Source: Hawksworthiomyces lignivorus
Taxonomy: Eukaryota > Ascomycota > Sordariomycetes > Ophiostomatales > Ophiostomataceae
Direction of reading: 5' to 3'
DNA: 64,000 nucleotides
Assembly: GCA_002917075.1 (NCBI GenBank)
Contig: NTMA01000057.1
Span: 186,001-250,000, forward strand
Shown here: positions 11,283 to 24,000 of the stretch, piece after piece
Layout: every line of letters starts with the position of its first letter
Position numbering within the stretch: position 1 is the first letter of the stretch
The notes under the pieces: generated by a model
What the model saw: only the letters and a program-made list of their open reading frames with translations
Databases searched by the model: none
Told to the model about the DNA's origin: nothing
Translations under genes and position numbers: made by a program

Positions 11283-13261
11283 ATCGTTTAAATGATTCCT
11301 ATGCCAACGAAGGAAAAATAAAGAGTTGAAAGATTGGGGAGATGGGATTTCATTTCTGCTTTATCAAACTTGGGTCGTCGACTTCCTTTAACAGCATATA
11401 AATTGTGTGAACATGTACGAGTATTAATCATACCATGTGCTACCACTTCTTGGCCACTTGGTGTACAGCTTGAGAGTGCTGTGCAGTATCGCACCAGAGC
11501 TCACGTCTCCTTGTAGCTTAGGTCTTGTATGTAAGTTACAAGGGGTTCAGGGGAAATACTTTGTTATTTGGTACTTGTGATAAAGAATAAGTTCTATGCT
11601 GGACGAAGTACCATATCATAAAATTAAGCACTTATGGAGTACGTCAACTACGTTTGTTGGGCTTCATTGCTTTTCTCTCGTGCTTTCCTCGCGATTAGTT
11701 ACTCTGGTGACTCGAGCTGGTCCAGATTTCTTCAAGGCACACGCTGAACAACGAATATCTCTGAATGCCTCACAGGCGTCGTAGGATAATCGGGAAAGCC
11801 TCGAAACAAATGCTGTTTGGACAGCCACTGCCCCGATTTGAGTAACATCGTCATGGGTCCCCAGGCAGGAGGTGTCGCTAGACGCATAAAGCGAGAGGTA
11901 CATTGTATGTTCAGGTTCTTGGCGTAAGACACCCCGGTCACAACGCTATTGGAATATTTACACCCTGGTCTAATTTGCCTTCAATCATCGTTGTTCCATA
12001 GCTCACCAATCAGGGGTTGGAAGTAGTAGTGACAAACGCCAACCTCATCTTGCTGACACTTACGAGCTAGACGCAATTCTGGAGATTTGTTCCTTTAGGC
12101 ACGGCGACAGGCTACCTGTGTCCTGAAACTGGAGACCCGGTTCAAGATCTCGTATGCATGCTTGCATAAGTATACATGGGTAGAATTACATATTCGGTTT
12201 CGGGTGGACTGTCTGACGCGCAAAACGCTTCTCGATGTGGTATTATCTCCATAGATATAGAATAAACACTTCTGTTATGATTATGCATAGAACTTTGCAA
12301 GATGACAGTTGTGGAGTGAAAAAAAAAAAAAATTATCAATACGGCAGCGAGGGCGCGGCTAGAGGCCAACAGGGCCACCGTTGCACTGGAAGAGATCTGA
12401 CGGGGAGCTGAACTCCTGGCCTAGCAAGAGGTAAGAGAATATGACACAATAGACCTGCGGTGTTTATCCCTTCTAGAATAGGGATCAAGACTAGCTGTAA
12501 AGCTTAGCTGTTATACTCGTAGATATGCGCTCCCAAATGCCAATGTTGTTAGTGAAAAGCAACGAAATTCTCCTAATGCCATACTTGAAATCAGCTGAAG
12601 ATAATGAGTCTGTACACACTTCTCAATGGCTTGGAGGTCGGATCCGACTCGTCCGATAGAGAGATTCCGACAAAATATAGTAAGTCTTGGCGAGCAGTCT
12701 ACGTACCTTTTCGGCTGGCAGTGCGGAGCAGCTAAAAAGAGATCAAATAAAAGGCTAAGTCCATAAAAATCGGGTTCAAACGGGCTAGGTTGACATCGCG
12801 CATAGGAGGCCACAGGGCCTTTGTGTAGTGTGCCAACCGGGTCCAACCCGCCCCAGTTGTCAATGTAACCATAGAGTAGGGTTATCGTCAGGCATTTCCA
12901 GGTCTATTCTTTGGAGTGGGGGGGAGGCAGAAGCACTCGACAGGGCAGTCACTTTCGTCAATTGATTTCAAGTCTCATGCGAGACCGGGGGAAAAGAATC
13001 CCAGGGTTTACTTGACTCGCTCTCGGTTCTCACGCGAGACTCCCCCTTTCCCTCGTGGCAATATAGCGATCTTAAATACAAGTCGAACATCCACGAATTA
13101 TCCCACGCGGCACAGACTCAGTCGTACCAGGCACGCATTTGAGAAGGAATCCTTTCCTTGAAACACCTCGTCTCTTGCTATCTGATTCGCTCATTAATTA
13201 TCCTTTTCTTTTCATTTCTTTTCTTTGTTCTTTCTCTTCTTCTCTTGTACAAACTTCGACT
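11283..13261. other. Intergenic 2 kb between divergent receptor and permease genes
   Basis: This should hold the promoters of both genes. Just before the permease start (13195-13255) is a long pyrimidine-rich tract, as is common in fungal 5' leaders. A copy of the 9-mer GTACGAGTA lies at 11415-11423. Open stretches such as 12511-12846 (minus) have no recognisable domain and are not called. Confidence 0.5.
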
Positions 13262-14962
13262 ATGGCCAAAGAAGACAGCATTGAGTTACAGCCCGCCAAA
13301 GGCACGACGTCCAACGTCAACGTCTCCGCCAAACCTGAGGATGGAGGGTCTGAGTTGTACAACCAGACAAGGACGAGAAGAGTGTTCTCTTTCTCCCAGC
13401 TATTTGCTTTCTCCCTGACTTACATGTCACTATGGGAGGGCATGTGCACGTAAGTTGTCCGCAGAAAAATCAAGCGGCAGACCTTGCATCGTCCAAAAAG
13501 ACAGCGACAGCAGACAGTATTCTAACTGGAGGTCTAGAAACATGTTCTTCGCCCTGTATAATGGTGGTCCTCAGACGTTCGTGTTCAGCTTCATCATTGT
13601 TTTCTTTGGTGCTATTGCCCAGGCTGCATCGCTGGGCGAGATGGCGTCCATCCAACCGGTCGCTGGTGCCCAGTACCACTGGACCTATCATCTGGCTCCC
13701 GCGCGGGTCAGGAGGTTTGCGACATATGTCCAGGGCTGGTCAACGTGGTTTGGCTACATCTCTCTTCTCGCTGGCATCGCAAACGTCACCATCATCCTCC
13801 TCGAGTCAATGATCCAGCTCAATAACGAAAGCTATGTTCCCGGCGGCTGGCATACATCTGTCCTGGTGATCGCCATGTCCGTTTTGCAGGGCCTGATGAA
13901 CACCTACGCCTTCTGGCTCATCCCTTGGGTCGAGCTGATCGCTGGTGTTCTGCACGTGTGCCTCTTCGTTGTTTTCGTTGTTGTGCTCGCTGTCATGGGC
14001 ACGAGACACGATTCCAGCTTTTGGCTGCAGTCAAGTATTTCCTCTGGTTGGGACAACACGTTCATTGCATGGAATCTGGGTATGCTCACTTGCGTATGGA
14101 GCTTTACCGGTAAGTTATACCTCATAGGACTATTTCGTCTAGTCCGCCATCGCTAAACGGTAACTTGACAGGCTTCGACAGCGCCATCCATATGAGCGAA
14201 GAGACCCGCAAAGCCAAGTCCGCTGTTCCCAGAGCCATGTTCTGGTCCATCTTCATGAACGGCTGCCTTGGCTTTGTCATGGTGAACATCATTCTCCTGG
14301 CCATGGGCTCGGTCGACGACGCCCTCAACTCAGCGAGTCCAATTCTGGCTATCCTTCTCAGTGTTACCGGTTCCCCGGCTGCCACGACCGCCATGGTCAC
14401 TGGGCTCTTTGTTGTCTCATTCAGTGTCAACCTCGCCAATATCGCATCTGTCTCTCGCCTGACCTGGGCGTGGGCCAGAGACGGAGGCATGCCGTCGTAC
14501 TTTGCCTACGTCAGCACCGAGCACCACGTTCCGACCCGCTCTATCGTCTTCACCGTGTTCCTCGTCTGCGCTCTTTGTCTACTCAACATTGGAAGTTCGA
14601 GCTACATCGCATTTGGCGCCATCACCTCGCTCTCGTCTATGGCGCTTTATATCAGCTACGCGATTGCCATTAGCAGCATCCTCTACATCCGCTTCAAAGC
14701 GGATGCTCTCAAACTAGGCGAGTGGAATCTCGGACGCTATGGCGTGTATGTCAATGCTTTTGCGTTAGTATACACTCTTTATGTTCTCGTCTTCCTGCCC
14801 TTCCCGTCAACGTTGCCAGTGACCGGCGCCAACATGAACTACTGCGGCCCTGTCATGGTGTTTGTGCTTGCTGTCACCCTTATCCTCTGGTTCGCCTGGG
14901 CCCGGAAGAACTGGACTGGACCGAACCTTACAATTCTCGACTTTGTGATTGCCAACTCGTAA
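13262..14962 (+). CDS. GABA/amino-acid permease, APC superfamily (3 exons, 516 aa)
   Basis: Twelve-TM plasma-membrane permease of the amino acid/choline transporter group (fungal GABA or choline permease-like), importing amino acids, GABA or polyamines with protons. Exons are 13262-13449, 13538-14109 and 14172-14962; introns are 88 and 62 bp with GT..AG, and frames join at MCT|NMFFALYNGGPQ and FT|GFDSAIHMSEE. Visible family signatures: the N-terminal FSFSQLFAFSLTYMSLWEG, QPVAGAQYHW (consensus substrate-site loop), QGWSTWFGYISLLAG, and GFDSAIHMSEETRKA followed by VPRAMFWSI, the best conserved part of this group. The C-terminal TMs end close to the stop with a short tail. The soluble N-terminus of about 40 residues is rich in Ser, Glu and Lys. 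The start ATG sits behind a pyrimidine-rich leader with no closer in-frame alternative. The exact substrate cannot be set from sequence. Confidence 0.93.
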
Positions 14963-17078
14963 TGATGGATCATCATAAATTCTCGTGCAATTTGGGCATA
15001 GCGACAGCTAACCTGTACAATACATTGTAAATAAGTACCATAGAGGATTAACAAATGCCATATTGTGCACGAAGGCCACACACCAAAAAGCCCTCTCGAG
15101 TTCCATATACTGCCCTTTTAGTTGATTTCATAACGTCCAAATGCCTCATTAGCGACAGCGTGCAAATCTGATCCTATCAAAAACATCCTGCGAAGGTTCG
15201 AAGATAAGTTTATCTATTCGAGCTTTTCCTCAACTCATGCTACAGCGTCACTGATAGTTGAAGGCGTCGCTCCCTCGCCGAGCGGAATGGGGAGTTCGCA
15301 CAATATCAGTCATCTAATAAACTAGGAACAACATTGTCACGCTGTATGCAAATGAATACCATTGTTAACTACGATTAATGGACACGGTGCAATATGATGC
15401 TGTTGAGAGAACCCACGAAGACGCATCCCAAAACACTACGCCAATGAAAGCATGTGCGACCATCTGCCTTCCACGCATGTTCATAGCAAAGTGCCACAAA
15501 AAATACCCAATTGACAAAATAGAATCTCAGTTCGTGGCTCGTAAGGCAATACACGCTGCATCAGAAGACGATTATTCCATTGCGCCTTCTGTAGCTAAAC
15601 TAAGTAAACGCAGTGCTATGAGCACCAAAGCTTCTACATTTAAATGGTTCAAGGTAATGGGAGAGATAATTTCGTCCGCCACAGGCTGAAGGAAATTATC
15701 TGCGCTGATCTTGCCAGATTCAGGATGCCTGTTCATCGATCTTCAGGGCGATCGATCGGCTGCTTGATGCTAGAACAATAGTTGCCCCTCGCCCCCGTAT
15801 GTTATGAAATGGTCCCACGAGGCCTAAGCAGGCGTGGGGCTTTCAAACCGGTCAGAATGTACAGGACATGTCTTACCCACTTTGTCGCCTACATGGGATT
15901 CAAAACATGTGACTCGTCGTGAATATCCGTAACACACCTACTAGCTGACCTACATCATTACACGTACATGCGACGCACAGGTAGATAGCAAGAGCATGGG
16001 ATGCAGGACTTGTAGGTCAACATGAGATGCTAGGCGTAAATAGAACACCAAAAACCTGATTGTTCCAAGCAACCGGAGACACCTTTTTCATCTTCAGTAT
16101 TAAAACTCCGAATCAGCAAATAAAATCTCGCCACTGAATTTTGCTAAGAGTTCTACTTGAATGTGATATGGATTTGCGTCGCATCTGCAGTTATATTTAG
16201 TCTACGAAGAAGTTGCAACGAGCGGGGACCACCGTGGACATCTCCATTGGAGATGATGTTTACATGACGATGATCACGCCAGAAGCGACGACATCAACGG
16301 AAATCCTAAGCCAGCGGTTGAAGCAGAGCCAAGGTTACAACACCCCCAAAAATAACTGAACTATTACTTTTTTTTAAAGGAGAAACAGGCTCATTTATGT
16401 AGATGATCAACGTTCAGATTATAAATTTCAGCTGCATTTCTGTTCTTCCTATTAAGGTAAATGGGAGGATGAACACTTTATTTATAGATTAACAGGTGTG
16501 GAAGGCGCATGCCATTGCTTTGACAGGCTTACGAGACAAGTCGAGGAAGCGTTGGTACATGCTTGAATGCAGTTTACAATTGGTCATCTTTAACATTATC
16601 TATAACTGGCGCGTCTGCTGCATATACTCTTCAGAGTGATTTATATAGGTCACAGGCATCTGGCTTGCTTTAATGTTTCCCCATGACTATCAACAATCTG
16701 ATGAGCTAAGTCTCTTCCATCGAGTAATTCTTGATAGCCACCTTGACTAGGTTGCTTTCCAATATATGTAAGTATCAAAGATGTACTCGTCCACCGATTG
16801 TGGGCGTTGGCTTATGTATTTCTTTTGGACACGTACATGTGTAGAAGGGAGAAGGGCCTAGTTAAAGAATAACACGTGCGCACGCATTTTACGAACAGCT
16901 GCGCGTAGAATCAGCGCTTCGCATAGTAACCACACTGGTAGTGTTTAACCATAGTGAGATTCATTAATACAGTTAACAGGCAGCTTAGAGAGTAATGATG
17001 TCAAGGCTTTGGATCTGATTTGTAGCAATTGACTAATGACCATATGCAGGAGCACTATATATTCATAGTAAGATAAAG
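14963..17078. other. Intergenic 2.1 kb, no gene recognised
   Basis: This separates the permease and the acyltransferase and contains two converging 3' ends. It is AT-rich from about 16 kb. A 103-codon open stretch at 15378-15689 has no recognisable domain and no splice support, so it is left uncalled. Confidence 0.45.
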
Positions 17079-18707
17079 TTACACAGCCGAGCATATTGGC
17101 TCATGTACTGCACTGGAGCCGACTGGGTGCATTTCCGCTGCGAAGCCCTTCTCAGCAGCCGACACAGAATTTTCGCTTCGGAAAACCCTCTTTTCCAACC
17201 AGATCGTTGCCTTGTGGCAAGCAGCCTCTACCCATCGCATCCATGCCCAAGCAGCCGTGTACGTCAGCAGAATAAAAACAACGACGCTAAAGAAGACGTG
17301 GATTCGTCCGCGCTTGGCCAGCCACTGTTGCTCCTGTGGCGATCCGTCCTCGTTAACACCAGCGGGCTGCCAGGGCTCGCCGGTCACGCCGTAGATAATC
17401 CACACCCCGACAGTGCGCAAGATTGTCCCATGTACGAGATATACGGCAAATGAATGGCGCCCCAGCCATTGCAGGTATTTGTTTGACAACACTGCTTGAA
17501 GCGGAGGCGAGACAAATATAGCGATTGCGCAGAGCTGGACAGTCAAAGAAGAGAACCGCCGGCGCGGATCAGTTCCCTCGGGAACCAGAAAGCTGCCATT
17601 TACGCCGTCTAAAGTACCATCGCTCACGAACATGTGGTATAGATCCAGTGACCATTTACTCCAGTCCTCGTGCTCTTGGGGATACGAACCGAGATATAGC
17701 CCCAGGAAGATCAAGAATGGCGCAACGATATAAGGCAATAATCTGGGATGGGCCTCGATGAAGGATTTTGTTGGATGGTGTAGTGACAGATCTGCCAGAA
17801 GTATACCAAGGGCAATGAGCGAGCCAAACGTCTCTGTTCTCAATCAGTATGGAACATATCAATCACCTAGAGAGAATCCCAACAGATGCACTGAAGGTGG
17901 AGAGCTTTGAATAAGAAAACCAGGTCTCAGGTCACCAGTCTGGTTGATCCTTGAGGTGATAAAGAGCAGAAACGGAAACTCACCTGTGTATGGATCACAG
18001 TTAAGCCACCAATATGTCATTAATAGCACGTACACGAAGATTCGGTAGCGGAACCGCATTCCCATCGTAGCACTGATACAGATGTAAACTTGGAAAGCTC
18101 CAATGAGCAGTGGTCGCATGGCCCATTGGTGGCGGTCGTAGGGGTTGTCCGTGTTTGTCCATGTGGTTAGCAGAGACCGCGACAATCGATTGACTTCACC
18201 GGCGAACGTCGGCTCCGCGTCTGGCGCGTCAAATCGTACCCAAAAGCTGTCGCAGCGCGTAGCCGGAAGGTACCCACCCATAGCTGTGAAAAGAAAGCTA
18301 ATTAACGTTGCAATCGCTGCCGGTAGCATCAACCGCGGGAGTCGACGGAATGCGCTTCGGGCTACAACCATCAGGGCGGCATGCTGCTGACCCTGTTCGT
18401 ATGCTAAGCGGAGCGGTTTGGTCGCACACACGAATCCCGTGATGAGCGCGAAAACAGGAACGCTTATGCGGCCTTGGGCAAGAACACGCAGAATCGGCAG
18501 CTGCAATAGCCGGGGTGGTCTATCGGGGTTATCAGATGGAAAGAACAGATCATAGTCCCAAGCCCGCGCGATATGAGTAGTCACCACTAGTACAGACGCA
18601 ATTCCCCGGAGTCCCTAGGATGTTAGAGATTCGTTATGCCATTTCCTAAGGTCCTAACTCACCTCAACCCAGCGGACAGTTCCAGTAAGACGCGGAGCCG
18701 CAGGCAT
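17079..18707 (-). CDS. Acyltransferase-3 family integral membrane protein (3 exons, 476 aa)
   Basis: Membrane O-acyltransferase of the acyltransferase-3 (OafA/YrhL-like) family, which moves acetyl or other acyl groups onto sugars, lipids or metabolites across a membrane. Exons are 18707-18663, 18614-17984 and 17833-17079; introns are 48 and 150 bp. The short first exon is supported because it joins RWVE to GLRGIASVLVVTTH, giving the family's R-X10-H signature (Arg18, His29); His29 is the likely catalytic base. Further family features are about ten hydrophobic segments, GRISVPVFALITGFV (TM2), FRRLPRLMLPA, and near the end YLQWLGRHSFAVYLVHG, the canonical late motif. The protein ends in a charged tail. 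The 150-bp intron is joined as CDPYT|ETFGSL; two smaller introns with a mini-exon inside it cannot be excluded. The substrate is unknown. Confidence 0.88.
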
Positions 18708-20072
18708 GCCGTCGACAACAGTAGACCATAGAATTATACGTCAGGGAAGCTTGTGACAGACAGAAGAACTCGTACCAGCGAGCTCATCGAAATCGCACCA
18801 GGGGTAACCACCTGATACAACATCACAAGCTAGGAAACAGCTGCTCAAGATGAAATAGAGAGGTGGAAAAGATTTGTTGACGATGCAAGGCGATATTAAA
18901 GGTTGATGATGAATCAGTTGGATTTCTTTCTGACGTTGCCGTGCGTTGTTGAAGACTTGAAGAAGAATGGCAGAGTGACGCCAGAAAGAAATTGCTTGTG
19001 GGTTCCAGATACTCGGCATAGCATGCCAAGATCCGCCAAGGCTTTCACGTATATTATGCGGTGCCGATCGCCGGCTGGGCTACAGCACTGGTATCGCTAT
19101 TATCAGAAATCCTGTTCTACTAGCGATAAGATCTTCGCCCTTCTTGGCGCTTTGCAATCTCTTGTCGAAGTATAAGGTACTGCTACATGTGTCCAATGGG
19201 ATTAATTCTTCTTGTTGTACTAGTACAGTGGCCGAGTGGCAACATTTTGACTCCCTCACTCTCTGAAGCCAAGGCTGGGCGTCATAAGCCATCCAAGCAG
19301 AGTTCAGGGGTAGTGCACGTGGGCCATCCTGAAGTGGTCCCTTGTAACCGGTGACTTTTTTCTCCTTAATAGATTTAATGAAAATAAAAAATAAAAAATA
19401 AAACTACTGTAATTGCAAAACGGTCTTGCTTGCGTATTGCGTGTGCTTTTATCAGATCTCTAGGAATCTTCTTTTTGCAGTACTGCATTTGGTTCGATAT
19501 ATTTTTAAATTGTACTAGTCTAGGATTTTAGCTTTGTCTGTGAAGTTATTAAGAGTAGAGCTGTAGTACTGTTAATAGTGGCTGGGTAAGGCTTAGCTCT
19601 CAGAGTCCCCACGATATGAACAAAGCAGCTAGTGGTGTCTTGAACTAGTCGTACCTTTAGTTTGTTGAATAATTCGAATATTTCCTATATTGGATATATA
19701 ACTGAAAGTTACCACCTGATACTCGCAACTCAAGCTTGCCTAAATCAGGAGCTGGTGGCAACATCATGCTGAAAAATAAGTTATGTCTAGGGGTTGTTGA
19801 ACAACGCTAGCTACTATCCGCTACGTAGACGTTTGTGGGATAGGTAACAATCAACAATTTCTACTAAAACGGTTAGCCGGCCCACAACGCCGCAGCCTCG
19901 TTATCTGAGCGCAACGTAGTTATTTAAAAATACTTCATTTTTATGAGCTAATCGGGATTAATATTTACGCTGATTTAACCGCTACATGCTCTATGTTTCA
20001 ACACACCACAAGTTAGATGACATGCGGTACAACGATACAGGATATACTTGACAGTAGATTGTGACCATATAT
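18708..20072. other. Intergenic upstream of the acyltransferase
   Basis: The promoter region of the acyltransferase is expected here. A 90-codon open stretch upstream in the same direction (18741-19019, minus) has no acceptor site that would join it to the first exon, so it is not added. The interval 19370-20050 is strongly AT-rich, with an A-rich simple tract at 19380-19403. Confidence 0.45.
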
Positions 20073-20722
20073 ATGTCTATCCCAATGCCGAGTACGGAGG
20101 CCCTCAAAGTTCTAAACCAGTCGCTTTCTCGTCAGGCTTCACAAAGCAACGCGAAACGTTGTTGAAGAACAGAATGCTAGTATCTTGCTTGATGGCGTAT
20201 TGAACGATCAAGCTTCATCCCTCGAGAACAACATAAAGATGCTAGCTACTCAGATGGACGAAAACGTGAAGAGCGTCAGGATTGATTGAAGGGTGGCCAA
20301 TACTAATGACAAATTTGACTTTTCCTGCGCCGGAATCGATACCATTCGTCCAAAGAGCGTCCCCGGAATCGTCGGCCTAGTATAGAAACCTCGAGTCGGG
20401 GCCCAATGCTGCTCCATGTATAGCAGAACTAGATGATTAAGTGTAGTCCTGCATTGTGTCAGCAAGCGCACTGTTAGAGTCCACTAACGTTATAGTGCAA
20501 CAACCTGCGCTTCGACCAAAGAAACTTCCGTCTACGACATGAGACCGGTTGTTATCTACAACAAGAAGAGTGTGCCTGTGTAGTTTGCCCCCCAGCTGCA
20601 AGAGTGACATGGTGGCGGATAATAGTAGCATTTTCAAGGCTGCAGATCACGAGAGGTGGGATTGGTCCAGGAGCGATGTTTTGTACAAGTTCTCATTGTC
20701 GCGCTGGCAGCAGATTAGTTAG
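20073..20722 (+). pseudogene. Decayed coding sequence, product not recognised
   Basis: Protein-like sequence starts at ATG 20073 (MSIPMPSTEALKVLNQSLSR), shifts frame near 20150 and continues with VVEEQNASILLDGVLNDQ, ENNIKMLATQMDENV and VANTNDKFDFSCAGIDTIRP. It is interrupted by TGA (20287-20289), TAG (20383-20385) and later stops, while codon-like sequence persists in the same frame to SVYDMRPVVIYNKKSVPV. A final frame change gives SSIFKAADHERWDWSRSD and YKFSLSRWQQIS, ending at TAG 20720-20722. The residue composition is protein-like over about 650 bases, in contrast to its AT-rich surroundings. The TGA and the first TAG could be CGA and CAG changed by C-to-T. I do not recognise the family. 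An intron could explain one of the frame changes but not the stops. Confidence 0.45.
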
Positions 20723-21066
20723 TGGTAATCCAGATGGTGACGCTTTGGTTGATTATACAATATAATCTATGAACTCGGAGTAGGCATTGTTGTATTTACT
20801 ACAAGCTATATTGTGAAGGCCGTATCGTCAAACCCAATAGTATTCAGTACCTTTGTGTGAAAGATAGCCACTATGAGCTCGTGGATTGCAGTTCAAGCGA
20901 GCATGATGTGATGCGCAAGAGCAATGACAGCTAGTGCAAGCAATATCTATGGAGAACCTGATTAATCGAAAGCAGAAAAGTTGTCATGGATATTTTGACT
21001 CTTGAGTTATATATATTTATGAGAGGTTTCATGAATTCGTCAAAATCTGGCTTATATCAAATACCA

Positions 21067-21084
21067 TGATTAGACGTCTAATCA
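21067..21084. repeat. 18-bp perfect palindrome
   Basis: TGATTAGACGTCTAATCA is its own reverse complement, centred on ACGT between 21075 and 21076. It lies in the gene-poor block, so no regulated gene is obvious. Confidence 0.8.
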
Positions 21085-24000
21085 CGTATATTACGCTTTG
21101 CCAAAGCCGATTTCTCTGGACACTGTAGCCGGTACCGTATATACGCCATCAGATTCAGACTATCTATCCGAGTAGTTCGGCGTTCTAGCCTAAGAGGGAC
21201 TGTGAGAATACCTTTGCGAGTCTCTATGGAACAGGTTCAAATGAACCCTCACTAATATAAAAGTCATCGTGAACCTCGCTTTCTAACGACTGCTTTATCG
21301 TTGCGCAAATCCACACTTGGGCCCTTCTCAGATATTGCCTGTTTCTACCAACCGAACTCCAGCGCCCGGAGAGGTACACTCAGACCCCAAACCCTCGCAC
21401 CGGGAAACGTTCTACGACTAAGTCCAGCCCAAAAATCATTGAGCTAGTTTTTAGGATAAGCAGAGGGATCCGGTGGACATTCCTAGATCCCCTTGGTTCG
21501 CTGTTGCAGCTGGTTTCAAAGCGCTTATCTTCATAATTTTAGGTTCAGCTATTCTTTATTTCATCAGCGAAGGAGCTATGTCTGCATCTATTTGTTCGAT
21601 CCGCCTCCAACGACAAATGCACAACTCCCGTTCCGACCAACCAACGCCTCGTCACTAGGCTCCTACGTCAAGCATCCACCAGGGCTGATATCGTGTTCGA
21701 TCAGCGTCTTGCAAGCGCATTAGATGGATGTGAGAGGAGGTATTACCTCCGACAGCCTGTAATCGAAACCAGACGGCAAGATTCGCATCTTTTCTCTCCT
21801 GACATCTGTTTTGAAGGAGTATAACACACCACGGCGTCATATCGTTTGAGACCTATGTCAACTCAAACATCGCTCTGGAGATTAGTCACCGCCTGCTTAT
21901 TCTCTGATTCGAACTGATCCATTGGTGTATCTACTGGTGGGCGATGATCTCCAACCCGGACACCAGGTCGGCAGAGATACTGGTCCCTTGGGGGCATGCC
22001 GCTACGAACACACAAATGAGACGCACTGCATACCCCGACTAGATCTGGTTTGGAGTCCGTGAGCGCAAGATACCACAGCGACTTGTCAGTTTTCCCACCA
22101 GTCCAGAGGACGGGGCTACAGGAGCGGGGGTACGTCAACACACTCCTGCTTCCTGTCAATCGCACCAGCGCTAGTCATGTCTTCATAGCGGTTTACCGCG
22201 TGGGAGAGCTAAACTACGGAAGCGTAGCCATGGACCCCTTTTCCAAACATGACGCCCCCGACGCCAATGGCCTCTACCTTGACTCCGAGGCCAACATCAT
22301 GGCTTGGATCGAGGCGTAGTAGTTAATCCTTGGCCCATCTGGTGCCTCCACTGAAAGGGGTTTCGAATATCGGCAAGTTGTCAAGATACTGTCGCACGTG
22401 GACGGCGTGACGCTGTTCTATGTGGCACGCTCCAAGAGTTTCTGTCTGTGTATACTTACCTGGTATATAAAATATCTCGCAGCAAGTTAAGCGTATTGTG
22501 CGTATCAAACTCAGTCAGTCTCTCACACAAACAGTTAAGATACTGTGCCAATAGCATCATTAATCCAAGGGACCCGAGAGAACCCCGTTTACTTTATACG
22601 AAACGGCATCAAGTGACATACGACGTATAAAATCAGTCAGGTATGTGAAGAAAGAAAGTTATGTTTGCTTTTTTCCCATCGTATGCATCGAACATTTACA
22701 GAAATTCCAAACCAAATTCAATTAAAGAAGCCAATATATCCATTGCAAGATGAGAAAATTGTGAAGAGACAGATAACGCATTGAGATGCATGCGTGCCAT
22801 AAACACATCTTTTCCCTATTAGGAAATACTTAACTATCCCTCAAAACGTCTACAATTCTCTTATTCTACTAATAATTAGACTTCACCAATGAAAATCTTG
22901 TTAACTTTCTCTTACGATACAATGCACATTTGCCTTCGTTTACTTATAGATGTAGATATCTAAGAAGAACATATTCCCTCAGCGCAGTTACAGCCTGGAG
23001 AATCTAGGTTGTAACACTTAGTAATTCAGAACGCATAGAAAGCATGTTAACTATTTGACGGCACGCCGCATAGCCGCAGCTGGAGCCGACTATGACGTGG
23101 AGCACTGCAGCAACAAACTCATTCTTCCTACCTGGGGACTGGACACAACTAACATCCGGGTATTGCCGACGCCTTGGATTGGACGGCCAAAGTGATTAAG
23201 ACGGAGAGAGAAGGTCTGATGAGATTTAAGACAATCATTTAGGACGTGGAGAAAGGAGTTCAACTAGTTATCCGCATTACATAGTTGAGTTTCTTTCATT
23301 TTTACATTCTTAATGATTAGCTGGTCGCATAGTTGGTCTGGCGTTTCAAGACCAGAAGCGAGGATTTGTCTCTTTCGGCCGACAAGTGACGCTGTCGCGA
23401 TATTGAGCACCTTCTCTCGCTTCTATGGTCTTTTCAGACTTTTGCGTCGAATTTATTGGTGGTATTACGTATAAATAAATATGTTATAGCTTCGAATCTC
23501 AAATATTCAATGTTACTGTAATCATGAGAATAACATCGCCGCATTCTGTCTAGCCTCATTTCTTTGCTACTTCGCTAATGCAAGGGACCAGAGCGCCGGA
23601 GTTGATACTAAAATATAACGTAAGGCCTATACATCGATGTCAGACACTAACTGTTTTCAACGAAAATTTAACAGTTGTGCTTTCACTATTGATTAATTTC
23701 TTCTGGAGAATACGATATTATTGCATCATGACAATTTGCAGTACTAAACATATTTAAAATTAGTATACGTGTACATAAAATGCTTCTTTATAGCTAGCTT
23801 CACCGCATATTCATCGCCAATGCCCTGTATATACGCGAAGCTTGCGTTGTGTATCGTCAGATTGTGTGATTCTTCTGCTTTGTATAAAACATGCCCTATG
23901 CACTAGGAATGTTAAGGAACTCTCGTTCCGCACGGAGAGAATGCCGGACAAGCCGCAATTAGAATTCTCACTTTTATTTGGCACTAACAATTTACAGTGA

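Noticed and set aside
15378..15689. 103-codon open frame as a gene
   Set aside because: It has no domain, no splice signals and no compositional contrast with its AT-rich surroundings.
18741..19019. Extra N-terminal exon for the acyltransferase
   Set aside because: There is a possible donor, but no AG acceptor lies between it and the first supported exon in a usable frame.
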